A stretch of 64,000 nucleotides of DNA from Rhyacophila brunnea (Eukaryota; Arthropoda; Insecta; Trichoptera; Rhyacophilidae). The stretch's first letter is position 1. Each line of letters begins with the position of its first letter. The stretch spans positions 186,001-250,000 of the forward strand of contig JAGYXB010001967.1 in NCBI GenBank assembly GCA_022495005.1, read 5' to 3'. This document shows, one piece after another, positions 1-13,745 of this stretch. The notes under the pieces were generated by a model that was not told the DNA's origin, searched no databases, and saw only the letters and a program-made list of their open reading frames with translations. The translations under genes were made by a program, and so were the position numbers.

Positions 1-3000
1 AGTAAATATACCTATATACATGTGGTTAGGCGATGTTGATTTAATAAACTAATATATATGTAAAATGACATTTCGCATTTTATGCTATCAAGTACAGTGT
101 TATGTTTAACAATAATTGTAAAAAATCAATCAAAGATGATGGTTAGTGACATTATAGTTTTTAAACAAAACATAAATGTGAAAAAAAATGTTTCTGTGAC
201 GTCAAATGTCATTAATATAATAGTATTCTATATTATATTATCAAGATAAAGTGATGACATCTTATGATAAGAACTGACTATGCCTGCAGTTACAAGGTAT
301 GCTAACGTCAACAATACGTTATGTGTTTAGTAGGTACGTAACATGAGAAATTGTAATGAATGAAAGATTAGTGACGTAAGGTTTGTTGTTTGTTTCATTG
401 ACAAAAGAAAAGAGCGTACACATGGAAAATGTATGTCATGTAGCAAGGATCATTTATTTAATACCACGTGAAAATAGTGCGATAACATTTAATTCTTAAA
501 GCCTCATGGCCACACGTTCAATAGCACATTTGTGATGGTTCACGTAAAATTGGCCATAGAAAATATTATTATAATTCCAAGATATTTTAATATTTATTTC
601 TTTGTTGAGTTTAGTAATGTATTTAGAGTAATGTAAGTAGTACCTAATTAAGTAATGAAAAACAGAAAAAAAACCACCGACGCAGTGGTCAAATGAGCAA
701 CCATGTAAGTAATTTCAGTTTACTGAAAGTTATAAAAAGACATTCCAATCCGCATTAAAAAAAAGGTTATTCATGTTGAAACAAAGTATTAAATTGACAA
801 TTCTATGTGCGAATGGTAAAGAAAGATAAATGTGAAAAATAAGTTGAATATATGCCAAACGAACCATAATGCATATAGGTATATTGGAATAATTTAATTT
901 TGAAAATGCGCAGATGTGATTTATTCCAGTGCGCACGAATTAATCATGGCTAATGTGATTATTGTTGATGTTGATTATTGAGTGTACTCACCATCAACAA
1001 TATTGCATCGCTTTCTCTCGCTTGGTGCCCCACCGACAATATAGGTATAATGTTTGTCAAAACCATTAAATACCACGATAATCTGGTGTGTTTATACGTA
1101 TATCGGTAAAGGTGTAAATGGACGAATTCAGTCAACGTCACTGAATTAGTAATTTTTCCATAAAATAGAGTTGTCCGAAACTAAATCTTCTTTTGACTCT
1201 CATGAGCAGTAAGTTCTTTAGGTATGGTCCCAATATTTAAGCTCGACTTGATATAAATAAAAAGGATTTCAAGTTATACACATTTATATTTTTTATAAAA
1301 ATCGATGTTTTTTAAAATAGATATAAAACATATTAAAACTATGAATTAGTGAAAAATCTAAACGGCGAAAATTTGAAAACTTAATAAACTAAATTTTAAT
1401 AATAAATATGACCATAAAATATAATGTAATAATAAGATGTGACCCTGCAACGAAATCACATTTTTTTACAATTGTAAGTTTATCTTTGAATTAAAAAAAA
1501 ATCTTTTTATTGTTTTCAGATACATATTTATTAATTAATACAGTTGAAATTGTAAATTATCAAAAAGAATTGTCAAATTGCAAGCTTCGTATTTTTCCGC
1601 TAGGTTCTCTGTTGGCATATAATATGATCCCCCTTAAACTAGATCATAAGATAGGTATGTGCGAAAACGTTCCAAAATATAATATTGGTAGTACCACACG
1701 ATAAGCTTATATAGAACAAAAGTAATATTTGCGAAAATATCTTATTATTCGATTCTATTATTAAATTGGCACGATGTCAACAGAACGTTCCTTATGACAT
1801 CTAACAAGTAAGCTATGATCACAACTTTAGAGTTTTGATAATGATAATGAAATAAGCATTTTTATTAAGTTCTGACAACTAAATACGTATCATTAAACTT
1901 ACAAAGAATGTTGCTATTTAAGCTTATAAAAATTGTGTGAGAAGTAGAGACTATAGTTGACTGAGAAATTCATGCATTGGTTGGTGTTTGATTAGAATGT
2001 CTGGCAATGATAACAATTATAATGCCCAAGAAAAACAATAAAATCAGATAATAATTATAGAATATCCATCTTGGTATTTTATGGGCTTCCAATTGCCAAA
2101 TGTCAAATTTAATTCAGCACAATAAAATATACATACCTCCAACTGAACTTCAATAAAATCAAACGTCATCTTATAATTTAGGCTTGGGTAAATTTTGAAG
2201 TCATAAAAATGACCCTTAGAATATTAAATTTATACAAATTGTGCACAATCATTGCCGACTCAAGTAGAGAGCCGATACATTCACAACGTCTGGTCCTACT
2301 TTTTTACGCCCCTCCCGTTGTTGTCTATGGATGACCTGTCATTGTTCTATAGAGTGCTCATACTGACGTGTCTGTCGTGTTCACAGAGGGAATTATTTGA
2401 TTTGGATAGATGAGTTACATGATAAATTATAATACACTAGCATTAACACACCTTCTACAAATGTAATGCATAGATCAATACTACATGTTTTTTGGAAATC
2501 GATATTACCACCGGTTTTTGTGTGAAGGACTAGTCTGACTTTGACAGCTGACGAATACCAGGAATGTATATTATTTATAAATAACACTGATAGTTAATAT
2601 ATTTGATTTGACATTTTTTTATAATTCAATTTGAAACGAGAAAGGGCGAATAAATATGTCAAACAATCTGGGATCTGATTTTGACAGCTGAAAAGTGGAC
2701 CACTTGTTGCTTGTGCAAAAAGTTATGCTCAGGCTTTAATAATCTAAAGATGGCGGTGGCACGATTCGTTGAATTTTCCGAGCTATGCCACCGGACATTA
2801 GAGGTCATACCAAGAATAATGTGATATTTTAAGAATTTTTGAAATTATACGAAAGATTTTTTTAAAGTTGAATCCAATATACATTCTCCATTATTATAAA
2901 AGATTTCTTCCTGTTTTACCCTGAAACTTTCAATTCTTTGACTATAGAGTTCTCTAGGTATTAAATAAATATATGTAGCTCTTTCGGACATTATCTTCTT

Positions 3001-6000
3001 TACTAAACAATTTCCAATTAATATGGTTTGTGGACTGCGGGAATGTGGTAATCTGGTAGTACCAGGTATATAGGAGAATATGGTGTATGTACCATAGACG
3101 GGTAAAAATAATCAATTGAAGAAAAAGGCCGGTCTCGACCATCAAAAACGTTATCATTTTTAAACTTTAAAAAATGTATCACTTCAAATATAATCAAAAC
3201 ACCACATTACTTCTGGGAAGATCTATTATAATTTGAAATTACATATTTTTTATGCACTTTTTGTGAATAAAGTTTTCAAACTAAACCTCTTCATTTTCTA
3301 GCTCAGCATGTAATATAATAATATTATATAATGTCTGTGTTAAATTACCAATATTATAACCAATCAATATTATATTGCACAGCTTCTTGGTTTATTGCAG
3401 TTGTTAACGCAGGCGGTTCCAAATTTTAAATTTATTAAGTATATATTGGATGTCATATCAGTGCATGTCAAGTTCATACAATGATGACGCTTATATCATC
3501 CCTTCATACAGTATTATATTAATGTTTAAACGCGGTTTATATTTGAAGTGAGTTTTAAAAAATGTCCGGCATTTAAATGGATTAAAGGTAATGTAATAAC
3601 CGGTCGGAAATCATCATTATTCTGACATAAAAAGATTGCATAAAAATGAATTATGTTTTGTCAACAAAATTTTTTGTGCAGAAGTGCAATGTCATTTGTA
3701 CACGTTAATAATTAGGTGACAAGGGCAAAACCAGCCAACTGTGTAAAGAGGTAGCAAAAATAAACTAAGTTATGATTCTATTTATCGTAAGAAGAGGTTC
3801 TTAGAACAAGATGAAATATATATATAGAATGTGGCCCTTATAATATAATAGGTGTATTAACATGTTCATATACCTACTAAGATATGTGATATTGCATGAA
3901 TGACGTAAGTTAAACTAAAATCAATCATGCACAAAACCTACTTATTTGATAGGAATTATTGACGAGTAGGTACTGTAGCTTGTTCGTGGCTTTGGTTTAT
4001 TTTAGATTTAAAATTTATGGAAAACATGTCAAATAACTGGTTATGTATACTGTATGGAAAGTAAATTAAAAAAAAGCTAGAATATAACATTTAATAAAAC
4101 TAACAATGATTTTGGATGGGTTCAATTAACTACGTAAAATATGTTTATGTACTATGAATCATTGCAGTTCGTACAATAAAAAAATCTGTGAAATAAAATG
4201 GGAGAAAATCAGGGTAGCAATGTTAAAAGCTTGAGAGGCCCTGGTTTATTGGAAAATGGATAAAAAATATTCACGAACGCTTCCGAGGGCAGGCGAAATG
4301 TTTCGCCAGAAATCGGAAAACTTCGTTACGGTCACAGATTCAAGAAACTATTGTGCAATTTCCAGTTTCAACCGGTAATTACCGTGCTCATTGATTGGGC
4401 CAAAATTCGAACAGTTTTGACACAATTAACGCGTTCAATAAACCTGTGTTTTAATTAAAAAAAACCGTTCGAATTCGAGATTTAAATATTTTACAACGAG
4501 CTCAAATATTTTAAACAATAATTTAATGAGGTAATCCCGTGGGATGATTGGGAAATTACCACTATAAGCTAGAAACATTGACTTATTAATGGATGCATTG
4601 TGTGAATAATAAAAAGGCAATCGTAAGCAAACCAACTCATTGTCTGCTCAAAAAATTACAAAAAACAGAAAAAAACAAATGAATGTGTGTAGAAAAAAAT
4701 CTACTTAATATGATACCTAAGGATAATTACTGCAAATTCGTGTTATGTCTCTATCATATTCTGCTAACGCGTCAACTTTAATATTAAAATTTGGAATGGC
4801 ATCATTTTTCCTGATAATCAATGCCTTCAAAAAAATAAAATAAATTCATAATAACGAATAAGTATTATGAAATTATTTCAGTAGAGTAGTGTCTCACTAT
4901 ATTATGACTATTTAGAAATTGTCTGACCAACATGAATCAATTAGATGTTTGAATGATTATTTATTATTATTATTCATAATTTCCATTTAGTTTCTTGACA
5001 AATACGCATCTTACAAAATTATATTTTGGTACGTACATTATCAAAAAAGTTGTTGATAAATATATAATATCCCTAAATAGACAATCATTAAGGTAATAAG
5101 CGACACGAAAAATACACCGCGTCAAGAATCTAATTGACGCTAAACCGTGGAGACGTTTGAAGATAAATCAAGGAAATCACAACCAGATGCGGCAATACTA
5201 AAAAGTAGCATTCCAATTATTCTGGATAATATTTTTGACACATGTAAACACGCTGAAAAAATGTGCTCGTGCAACTATTTTTAGACCGAATGGCGCCAGT
5301 CATGCCACATGCACAATGTAACCAAACTTCCTGTTAAAAAAACATAATCCCTCGTCAAAGATGTTGAACATGCAAAATTGCAACATACTTGTCTCCCGTT
5401 ATATTTTATTTGTAAAAATATTTCTAAAGATTCCATTTAAAAATCTTTATTGTATCTAGTGTTTTGGCAGTCCTTAAAAGATATTAAAACATATTAAGAT
5501 TGAGATTGTGATTGTCCTGTGAAGTCATTGACGATAGTAATGCATTCAAAAATACCGCATAAAATGATAAAATATCTACAAAATATAAAATAAATGAAAA
5601 GAAATACTCCCCGATTATTCTATTCTTAATTTGAAATACAAGGGGGAACGATAAATGACAGGTCATGATCTTTGTTTCATAGACTAAGATAAATTTCAAC
5701 ATAAAGTTCGAATGTGGGGATAAATTATCCACTTACAACGGATTATGCACATCATGTGTATATTGTATCTATTCAATATATTGTAGGTAAACATCAAATC
5801 TCATAAACGAAAAGACGAAACCTGAATATTAAAGGAATGTGCCATTAGAAGACTTGTGGCTGTACCGGTGAAAGATGTAGTTAAAGGCAAAAGCCAAAAA
5901 TGAACTTATAGCTCCCGTAAAATCCGGAAAATGACCATATTTTCAGCAATAAAAAATATAATGTACTCCAGCTGATTACGCAGGAACATGCATATATAGC

Positions 6001-7140
6001 AGTATAATAGGTTTATGCAGAAAAAACAGAAAGGCTATACAAACTTCGTAAGTGGCTCAATATCCAATGTACATATTGTTGAGTTGATACGACTGGTCCA
6101 GGATAGAGTTATAATATCTTCAATAAAAAACGGCATCAAGAGAAGAAGATACAATAATACATTGCTGTATGGGCAGATGGCATACATTATTATTTAATAA
6201 AACAATGAATAATACGATTTGCATTGTCATTTGTTTTCGGTTTTAATACTGTAATATTAAAAGCATCCGGATGCGATGCAGGAGTTCCCTTCATTTCCGA
6301 TTAAATTGCCAATGATTCAACTTGAAATACCAAGGAGATGTTTTTCTCGAACATAATAAATAGCTAAACTATTCTGCAAGTAATACAATATACATAGTAA
6401 TCGATAATATTCCAGGTTCGATCTTCACGAATTGGTATAGAATGACTCTGTAAGTGAATGCAGTTAAGATGCACTGATAAGGGGTTTAATGTGGTATTTC
6501 GTCGATATTTATACGAGTCAAATGAATGTACGCGGATCAAAGACGGTGACTGGATGATTTAATATTATTCTAAACCTTGATATAAAACAGCTGTAGATGA
6601 ATCGCCATTTTTTAAAAACGTGTCGTAAAAAATATAATATTTGAAAAAGGAATTGCGAATAGATAAAACACCAGACAATTAGTAGGTACAGTGGAAATGA
6701 TGAATATTGTAGATTAGTTAAGTAGGGCTAAAAAAATTTAAGAGTGAAGGCTTGTATATGTAGATATTAAATAAACACGTTGTAAAGACAAACAACGTGA
6801 TTAGATTAAGTTGGAAGTATCCAGTTTTAATTATCAATTGAGTTAAGAATATTTACCATATTATACAAAACAAATGAGAATTCGATACGTACATGTATAA
6901 TATATTGAAATGAATGAAAAATTATCAAATTTTATTTCATACGATGGCGGATTTAAAAGAAATTATCTATCAGATTAAAAATAATTTTATAACCGCCTTC
7001 ATCATGAATATTACTCGAAATATATTACAACTGATATTGTTTACTCTTTCGTCTTATTTCTAAATATAAAAAAGTATAAAAATATGTAACTATATGTACA
7101 TAGTTTGAAAAAACCTCAGTGAAATATACCTATATCTATT
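1..7140. other. AT-rich DNA, presumed rugose intron, nothing recognised
   Basis: No frame resembles a known protein, no BEACH-domain continuation was found, and no repeat family from elsewhere in the window was spotted here. All open frames are short and AT-driven. Confidence 0.5.
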
Positions 7141-7165
7141 AGAAAACGTATTTTAGAAAGAAAAG

Positions 7166-7247
7166 AAAACGACACCCAGTGGGACTCGAACACGCGATAA
7201 CTGGATTCATGCCATTGTGCACTACCAAACAAGCTATGCGTGTCCTA
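7166..7247 (-). pseudogene. tRNA-like sequence (tRNA pseudogene or SINE head)
   Basis: The minus strand folds as an imperfect tRNA: acceptor GACACGC paired with GGGTGTC, D-arm-like AGCTTGTTTGGTAGTGC, and T-loop TTCGAGT in a weak stem. A pol III-type T run (GTTTTCTTTTC) follows. The anticodon arm does not form a proper 7-base loop. A related copy is at 19484-19556. Confidence 0.55.
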
Positions 7248-7361
7248 TTTAATTACGAAAAAAAAAATTAACAAGTAGTATTTTTATATTTTTAAGCGCT
7301 TTACAAATTGCGTTAATTTTGGCAGTCGGGGTTTGCATTTTAAATCAAATTGTCAATTACC

Positions 7362-8351
7362 TTAAGAGCATACATAAGTGAAACGGTAAATAATTAACAA
7401 CAGTAGGTGGGGCGAAATTTTTCACTCGTCGCCAATCGGAGACCGACAGTCGAGGTGTAAGCACGTCAATTTGTTTTGTGATGGCGTCGGAGGAATATAT
7501 TCTAAAATCGTGTAAAGATGACTAAAAAACGTTACCATTAACATATAAATTCTATCAGGAAGTCATAAACTTTTCGTGTCAGAAAAGCATCTTTATTATA
7601 GTTATGTATGAAATATGAAAATATAGATGCAATGGCAATTATATCAATTTTTCTTTCCTACCGCGGAACGTGCTGTCAGCCTGGTTGTGTCGGTTCGTGA
7701 ACATCACGACATCGGCGGTATCAGGCGCGTAGAAAAGCCGATTGTCATTTTCCAAATAATTTACGATAAGATTCAATCTACAAAAAATACTGACGTGATG
7801 TTTTCATATGTGCTCAATCTAAAAACAAAACTAAGGAATTTCTCGTTACTGATAATACGTTTGTGAGCCTTCACGGTCACCGTAAAAACTGTTCTAAAGA
7901 TGTCTTTACAAGGTGCCAAGGTGGCTATATACAATATATTCATATTGACTTTAATACCGAAATGAAAAAATATCAAATAAACTCAAGACGGTACTTCAGT
8001 GAAACGGCAAATAATTTTCAACTACCTATAGGTGCGACGAAATTTTGGACTCTCTGGCAATCGGAGAGCGAACGTCGAGCTGTGAACACGTCAATTTGTT
8101 TCGTGATAGCGACGGGGTATTAATTCTAAAATCGTGTAAAGATGACTAAAAAACGTTACCATTTACTTGAAAAAGAAGACATGTCAATGAATATACTATT
8201 ATTATTACTAATATAACAATAACATAACATTAAATAGACGCGTGTTGAATTTTTATGACAAATTATATTTCGTTCGGCTTGCGTCATTTGCACAATCCGC
8301 GCAGCGCCTAGTCACGATCTTTTTAGACTTTAGACTGAAGTATAGCCTTAA
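7362..8351. mobile_element. TTAA-bounded family B, copy 1 (composite, 990 bp)
   Basis: Left TTAAGAGCATAC (7362) and right GGTATAGCCTTAA (ends 8351) form imperfect TTAA-terminal inverted repeats. Bases 7362-7537 are a diverged left half of the element. An inner TTAA is at 7538. A unique core (7538-7990) follows, then a nearly full B unit (about 7990-8351). The core is shared almost base for base with 45560-46016. Short frames on both strands of the core match no family I recognise and are probably non-coding. Confidence 0.75.
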
Positions 8352-11049
8352 TAAAATTACTAACCGTAGCCAGGATCACCCAAAAAAATAATTTTCATGT
8401 TATATAATGTAATCGCCAATCATTTAATAAACTATTTTTTTAACTCGTCATGAATTTATCATAAACACAGAATGTATTCCAAAGAAAATATCAAAAACAT
8501 CATTATTAATGAAATATTATAATATTGTTATTATAATATAATATTAATATAATAATTATACGTTTATTTTAAAGTATGTATTTTATTAGTCACGATTTTC
8601 TTTCATTCATTTCAAATTTACATTATAAAGTTATCCAGTATAATTGAACAGTGAACCTATTTTAATTTGGTATATGAGGCAAGTCGTTTGGAGTAAAAAT
8701 ATAAATTAGAATCTATTAGGTAAGTATCAATTGCTAACAGTTATTTGAAAATGGTTATTAATAGGTACGCACGCAATAGAATTGAACATAAAATTTATTG
8801 CAGATAACTATTGTAAAGATTCGTTATAATTAAGAAAAAAACCATAAAAATATAACGAAACTAATAGCCATAAAGTATAAAATTTACTCTATTTTGCAAA
8901 AAACAATATTTATTAACGGGAAACGGAGTACCTCATTATTTTAACATAATTAACCTACAAAAGAAATATAAATTTACGAAATCTTTAGAAATATGTATGT
9001 TCTAATTAGAAAACATAAAATATTTTTTTGTATTCGAATCAACTATTATTTAATTTTAATAAAAATTGTATGAATTAAAAATGAAAACACGTAGAAATAA
9101 TAAAAATATAATTAGAATAAAACTTGAAAAAAATTTTCTCTCTAAACATTTTGCATTCAGAAATCTTGATCATCTCACAAAGGGGAAAATGTATGTTTGT
9201 CACAGTTTTGCGGTGCTTAGTGGATGTTAAGATATTTTCACATAGTTTGTATGTCAGTATTGATTTAGCTTTGTTTTTGGTATATTACTTATACATTATT
9301 ATTAATTACAATATGTTTTTTGTTATTTCACTGTGCTTCTTCCTCCCACGGACACAATTTATTAAAAAGTCTCTGTAAAATCAGTTAAAGCACACTTGAG
9401 TTCGTGGTGACCTCAGTTTTGGGTATCTGTTCCTAAGTCATTCCTATTCCTGACCAAAACCCCCCACAAAGTTTGTATGCGCGCCTCTAACTCAATTTAC
9501 ACGCTTTTAGATTTTACACTTACCTATAGTGCGGCCAATCAAACGCGATTGCCTGTATACATTCGATTTAATATGAACACTATGAAGTAATGTGCTTTCA
9601 GCAATTTCAGTCGGAAGTATTCATAACATTTCCTATGTATGTGGATTGAGTGTGTTATAAAACAACATAAAACTATTTTGAAACAAAAAGATGAGTTGCT
9701 GATAAATTGTATCGAAATTGCCGTTTGATATAAACAGCACAAAATTCAGTTGCCACAGAATGCAAATGAATTAACTGAGATACAATTTACTTTCCAAAGC
9801 AATAACACCACGATTACATTTTTGCAACAGGGATAATTTAAAAATTAAGTATTCAATAAAAATGCTAGTAATGAGCAGAAATCATTGCCAATTTCTTGAT
9901 TGATTTTCAGTTAGCTGTGTGGTATTTTTAAAATAAATGAATTCCCCGTTTTAGATTATTACGTAATATTTTCTGGGGTGCCTTCCAATTGTCAGACAAT
10001 AGGAATCGTTCCACCAAAATAAAAATGCGTACCTACTTAATTAATCGTTAAGAAAATGATATCATAGTACTATCTATGTATTAAAATGACAATTTTTTAA
10101 ACTACTTTTAAAAGTAAACACTGTCAAATCAAACAGATAACTATTAATAAATTATTTAGCATTTATCTAGAATTCTATTGAAAAAATAAGAATATAATTA
10201 TTTTTTTATCCATATTTATAATGTAGGTACAAAACTTTTTTTTTTTTAATTATTAAGCTAGTCCAGTGTTATTAGACGTTAAATAAGAGTCAAACGAAAG
10301 GAGGTTTTTGCGGATTGGTAGGAACTTTTTGGAAGGTATAAGAAGTTGAGGGATACTTTTATGCCAAATTTCGTACATTTGGCACAATCTCAACAAACTC
10401 GTAAGATTTAAATTCCGAGAATTAATTTCTGAATCAACAAGAAAAATAATATTGTAAGAAAGCTTTGAACAACACTTTGAAACCCATTTTAGCATTTTGT
10501 AACAGGCTTCATCAAATACGTCATACTGTTTAAATTTGAAAAAATGATAGCGTTTGAAGGGGGAGATAAATCAAATATTATATGCGTTTCATTTGTTCAA
10601 TGTGCGGTTGAATCTGTAAAAAATGGATGTCATTTAAGGCAAGGAGCACCTCTCTAATAGTGACATACCACATATTATATTATCATGGTTAACACTGCGA
10701 CACATATGCAAAAGCAGTATTAACATAACCAAGAGAATATACAGCACTGTCTTCATAAAACTGTGAATTTAGAAAAATATTTAATGTCGGCGACATAGCA
10801 GTTACGATTGTCTGATCTTAAGGATAACGAGAATGGACAAATATTATAAAAAAGAGCAATTAATAAGAGTAAACACTAGAAACAAATGCATTGTTCTATT
10901 GTCTTAAAGAGTCATTTTAAATTATTTTATATTACTAAATAATTAGGCGTTGAGGATTGGACTGATATTTAAAAGTGCACAGGTAACAATGTTGACGAAA
11001 TCGACTTCAAAGTTCAATATGTGATTGTAAATAATACTACTGTTTTCAA
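8352..11049. other. AT-rich DNA without recognisable features
   Basis: There are several AATAATATTATA-type runs (for example 8515-8560). No exon or repeat could be supported. Confidence 0.45.
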
Positions 11050-11443
11050 CATTCTACAAATTGGAGGAGCACGGAGCAGTGGAGCAATGGGGTATGTTCC
11101 TGGAGCAGAAGCGGGCCCGAGCACCGAAAATTTGTGGTGCTCCACTGCTCCAGATGATTTAAAAAAAATATTAAATGTTTGTCCTAAAATACAATGAAAG
11201 TATAATATTTGACACTTTATAACACTGGAATTATTTGAAATACTGCTGAGTGATAAATAACCTCACTTTTTATAATGACAATTACGAATAATCAACCTTG
11301 TTCTAAACTACTTATTTTATTATTTGTACGTATACATATTTTCACCCGGTGCAGAGAAGACCCTGGAGCGGATGGAGCGGAGCTGGAGTAACTATTAGGT
11401 CCCGGAGCGGAGCAACTCAGTAAAGGGTCCGCTGCAACCCTCT
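11050..11443. mobile_element. degraded hAT-like element with GGAGCGGAGC repeats
   Basis: The right part (about 11345-11443) holds GGAGCGGA and GGAGCGGAGC repeats and ends GGGTCCGCTGCAACCCTCTG, whose inward reading CAGAGGGTTGCAGCGG is a common hAT-type terminus. The left part (about 11060-11155) has related 'ggagcacggagcagtggagc' copies, but the matching left terminus and TSD cannot be found. The relic is probably truncated. Confidence 0.5.
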
Positions 11444-11814
11444 GATTATTACTATTCCAAGTTGATATTTCATTACGATTAATAATGTCTTCAGAACATT
11501 CAAATTATATAAGTCGCGATAGAAACAATAGCGACACGTTCATGGGTTATTGTAACCCATAGATGTTATTGTAACCTAATGTTAGGAAGACAATGTTTAT
11601 AACTTAGAAAATAACGCAGTTACATGTTTGAATCCTGTTTCATGTGAAAACTGCTTTTAATCTATTAGCTTGATTATATTTCACTTGCTCTCATTTAATC
11701 GGCGGCACCTTAATTCACAAGATAATTAAAATGATTGCCGATGGTAGTCAATTGTATATTTCTTAACTTGTGTTCTATAAAATGGGTTTATTTTTGAGGC
11801 TATTGTTAAAGGTG

Positions 11815-11888
11815 TCGCCATTTTCCGGTCGACTCGCGGGGACGCTTTCTAAACCGATAGGTCGCCGTTCGAATGCCGGCCGCTCATT
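11815..11888 (+). repeat. tRNA-like GC-rich patch
   Basis: GTCGACTCGCGGGGACGC followed by CCGTTCGAATGCCGG resembles A- and B-box elements of a tRNA-derived SINE head in otherwise AT-rich DNA. The fold is poor and the body is not recognised. Confidence 0.3.
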
Positions 11889-13629
11889 TAGTTTATCAGA
11901 AGTCGTGGATTAAAACTGATTGGTGATAAAAAAAACTTAAATGAAAAAAAAATAACAAATCGCAAAGTTCTTCGATTTAAAAATAAAATGGAACAATATA
12001 TTATGACGATTTGAATTTTCGATTCGATACAAGTGATAAAAGTGAGAAATTTACCCTGTCCGAAAGGTAAAGTTTAATAAAAAAATAAACTAATTGAGCA
12101 TAACCAAATAAACAGTAAAATTTGATGCATAACAAAACAATGATGTTAATATTGATTCAATAATAAATAGGTAAGTATTTTATAATTATTTATGTTTGAT
12201 TACGTAGGTGAGTGCAGATAGAAAACAAAAAAAAATAACACATGTATTCTGAAACTATATTCTATAATTAATTATGAGTGTGTAAAATTTGTATTATTGA
12301 CGATAGATAATAAATTATTTTAATTATGATATTATCACGATTTCGCCCGCAGTGATACGATAATAATAATTACTTATAATATTTAAAATCTTAGCCACAG
12401 TTTTGCTCTTTGATTGGGTTTAATTGTGTTTAAATGTTTTTTTTACGTTAAATGTCACGAGAATTTATGTATGAAAATTAATCGACCCCCTCTTTTCGAA
12501 ACAACGGTAAATCTAAGTGCATTATATCGCAATGACTTTCTGAGAAAACTCTTGATAAACATAGAAAATTACTCTGGGAAAGTAAAAAAAAATTAACACT
12601 CCGTGAACAGTGTAAAATAAAATATCGCAATATAATAAGAATTCGATTTTTTGAAATGAGGTTTTTAAGAGCGACATATAAATTAAACCATGAGAGATCG
12701 CACATCGCATTCATAGTGCTTTCCTATTTCGACTGTTGTAAATTCAATTAAATTATCAGTGGTAGAATAAAAATTCTCCCTATTATAATGGTACAATCTC
12801 TATTGTCGGTAAGATTAATAATAATACAGCAATAGTCTAATTGACGTATTGTGACATACACGTGTCATATTATACATTAGCGAATTATTTACATACATAA
12901 TTTAGAAATGCCTTAAAAAACAAATCTATTCTAAAAATCCTAGCAAAAATATATTGGAAAGAGTGTATTAAGAAAACACAATTTTTGTTTTTTCCGATGA
13001 AGTGAACTATCGGGACACACCGTTGTCTAGAATTTTCTCAATTTCTATAATTCTGAAAACACTCAAATTGAGAATATCACTGAATAAAAAAAAGATTAGG
13101 AAAAATTATCTAACTAAGTAGTTACTTAGTCAGGTAGGCCGTAATAGTGTTGTTGCGATAAAGAATCAAATTATTTTTTATTGCTATTTTTTGTTCTACT
13201 TTCCATTAGTAATTAAATATATTAATGCACTAAATATATTTTTTTAAATGAAAAATACATTTTATTATTAAGAGACACAAAATCATCGAGATCATAGAAT
13301 TACTATTTGACTATAGTGACAAATTATTTGTGTGAATTATTTACAGTATGAAACTTGCATCCCATTTACGACGGTATTTAGTAAAGATGTTCGTATCACG
13401 TGTAGTAAACGCAGCTTTATTGCTACATTTATACAATTTGACAAAGTGCAAAATATTTAAAAGACTTGTTATTAAAATAAATACAATGTTAAAATAAACT
13501 TGAATAATTTAATTAACAAAAAATAATGAGAAAATGGAAAAATGATAAACTGTAAATCAGGAAGAGAGAACGAATTATAGGTATAACACGATTTAAAAAA
13601 AAAATGTTATAATATTGAAAATGACTTAC
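11889..13629. other. presumed rugose intron 3' of the BEACH exon
   Basis: The sequence is AT-rich and lies directly downstream (minus strand) of the rugose donor. The next expected BEACH exon (Y-N-D-L-N-Q-Y-P) was looked for by eye and not found. Confidence 0.5.
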
Positions 13630-13745
13630 CAGCAATTGTGTTTAGGAACATGAGGTATTCGAAATTTGAAATCTCCCTTCGCTGCCATTTCTGGGTCATG
13701 TTGGAATTTCTCATCAGCTGTCGTGGGGACATCATGGAGGCTCTT
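13630..13745 (-). CDS. rg: neurobeachin/rugose exon: entry into BEACH domain (internal exon)
   Basis: Read on the minus strand, a 116-bp exon is bounded by an acceptor (tttttttatag) and a consensus donor (GTAAGTC). The exon carries one base completing a split codon, 38 codons, then one base of the next codon. The peptide begins [18 protein letters not shown] and continues [20 protein letters not shown], then G. This is the hallmark of NBEA/LRBA/rugose proteins: the linker after the PH-like domain running into the first BEACH helix ([21 protein letters not shown]). Family knowledge: these are large A-kinase-anchoring, vesicle-trafficking scaffolds important at synapses. No stop or frameshift is seen. 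The next expected segment (Y-N-D-L-N-Q-Y-P) and the preceding PH exon were not recognised in the window, so both flanking introns must be very long. An orphaned exon duplicate is possible but less likely, since both splice sites and the reading frame are intact. Confidence 0.93.

Noticed and set aside
1510..1704. 64-codon plus-strand open frame preceded by a ttttcag-like acceptor
   Set aside because: No recognisable similarity, AT-driven codon use and no convincing donor; treated as chance.
7627..8123. Overlapping open frames on both strands in the family B core, conserved at 45578-45939
   Set aside because: Conservation reflects near-identical recent element copies, not protein selection; frames exist on both strands and match no known domain.
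7362..8351. LTR retrotransposon (direct repeats around a core, with a solo LTR at 30800)
   Set aside because: The left repeat covers only half of the unit, ends are TTAA-inverted rather than TG...CA, and no primer-binding site or gag/pol is present.
12414..12714. Overlapping open frames of 60-78 codons on both strands
   Set aside because: No similarity, no splice context, AT-biased; chance.
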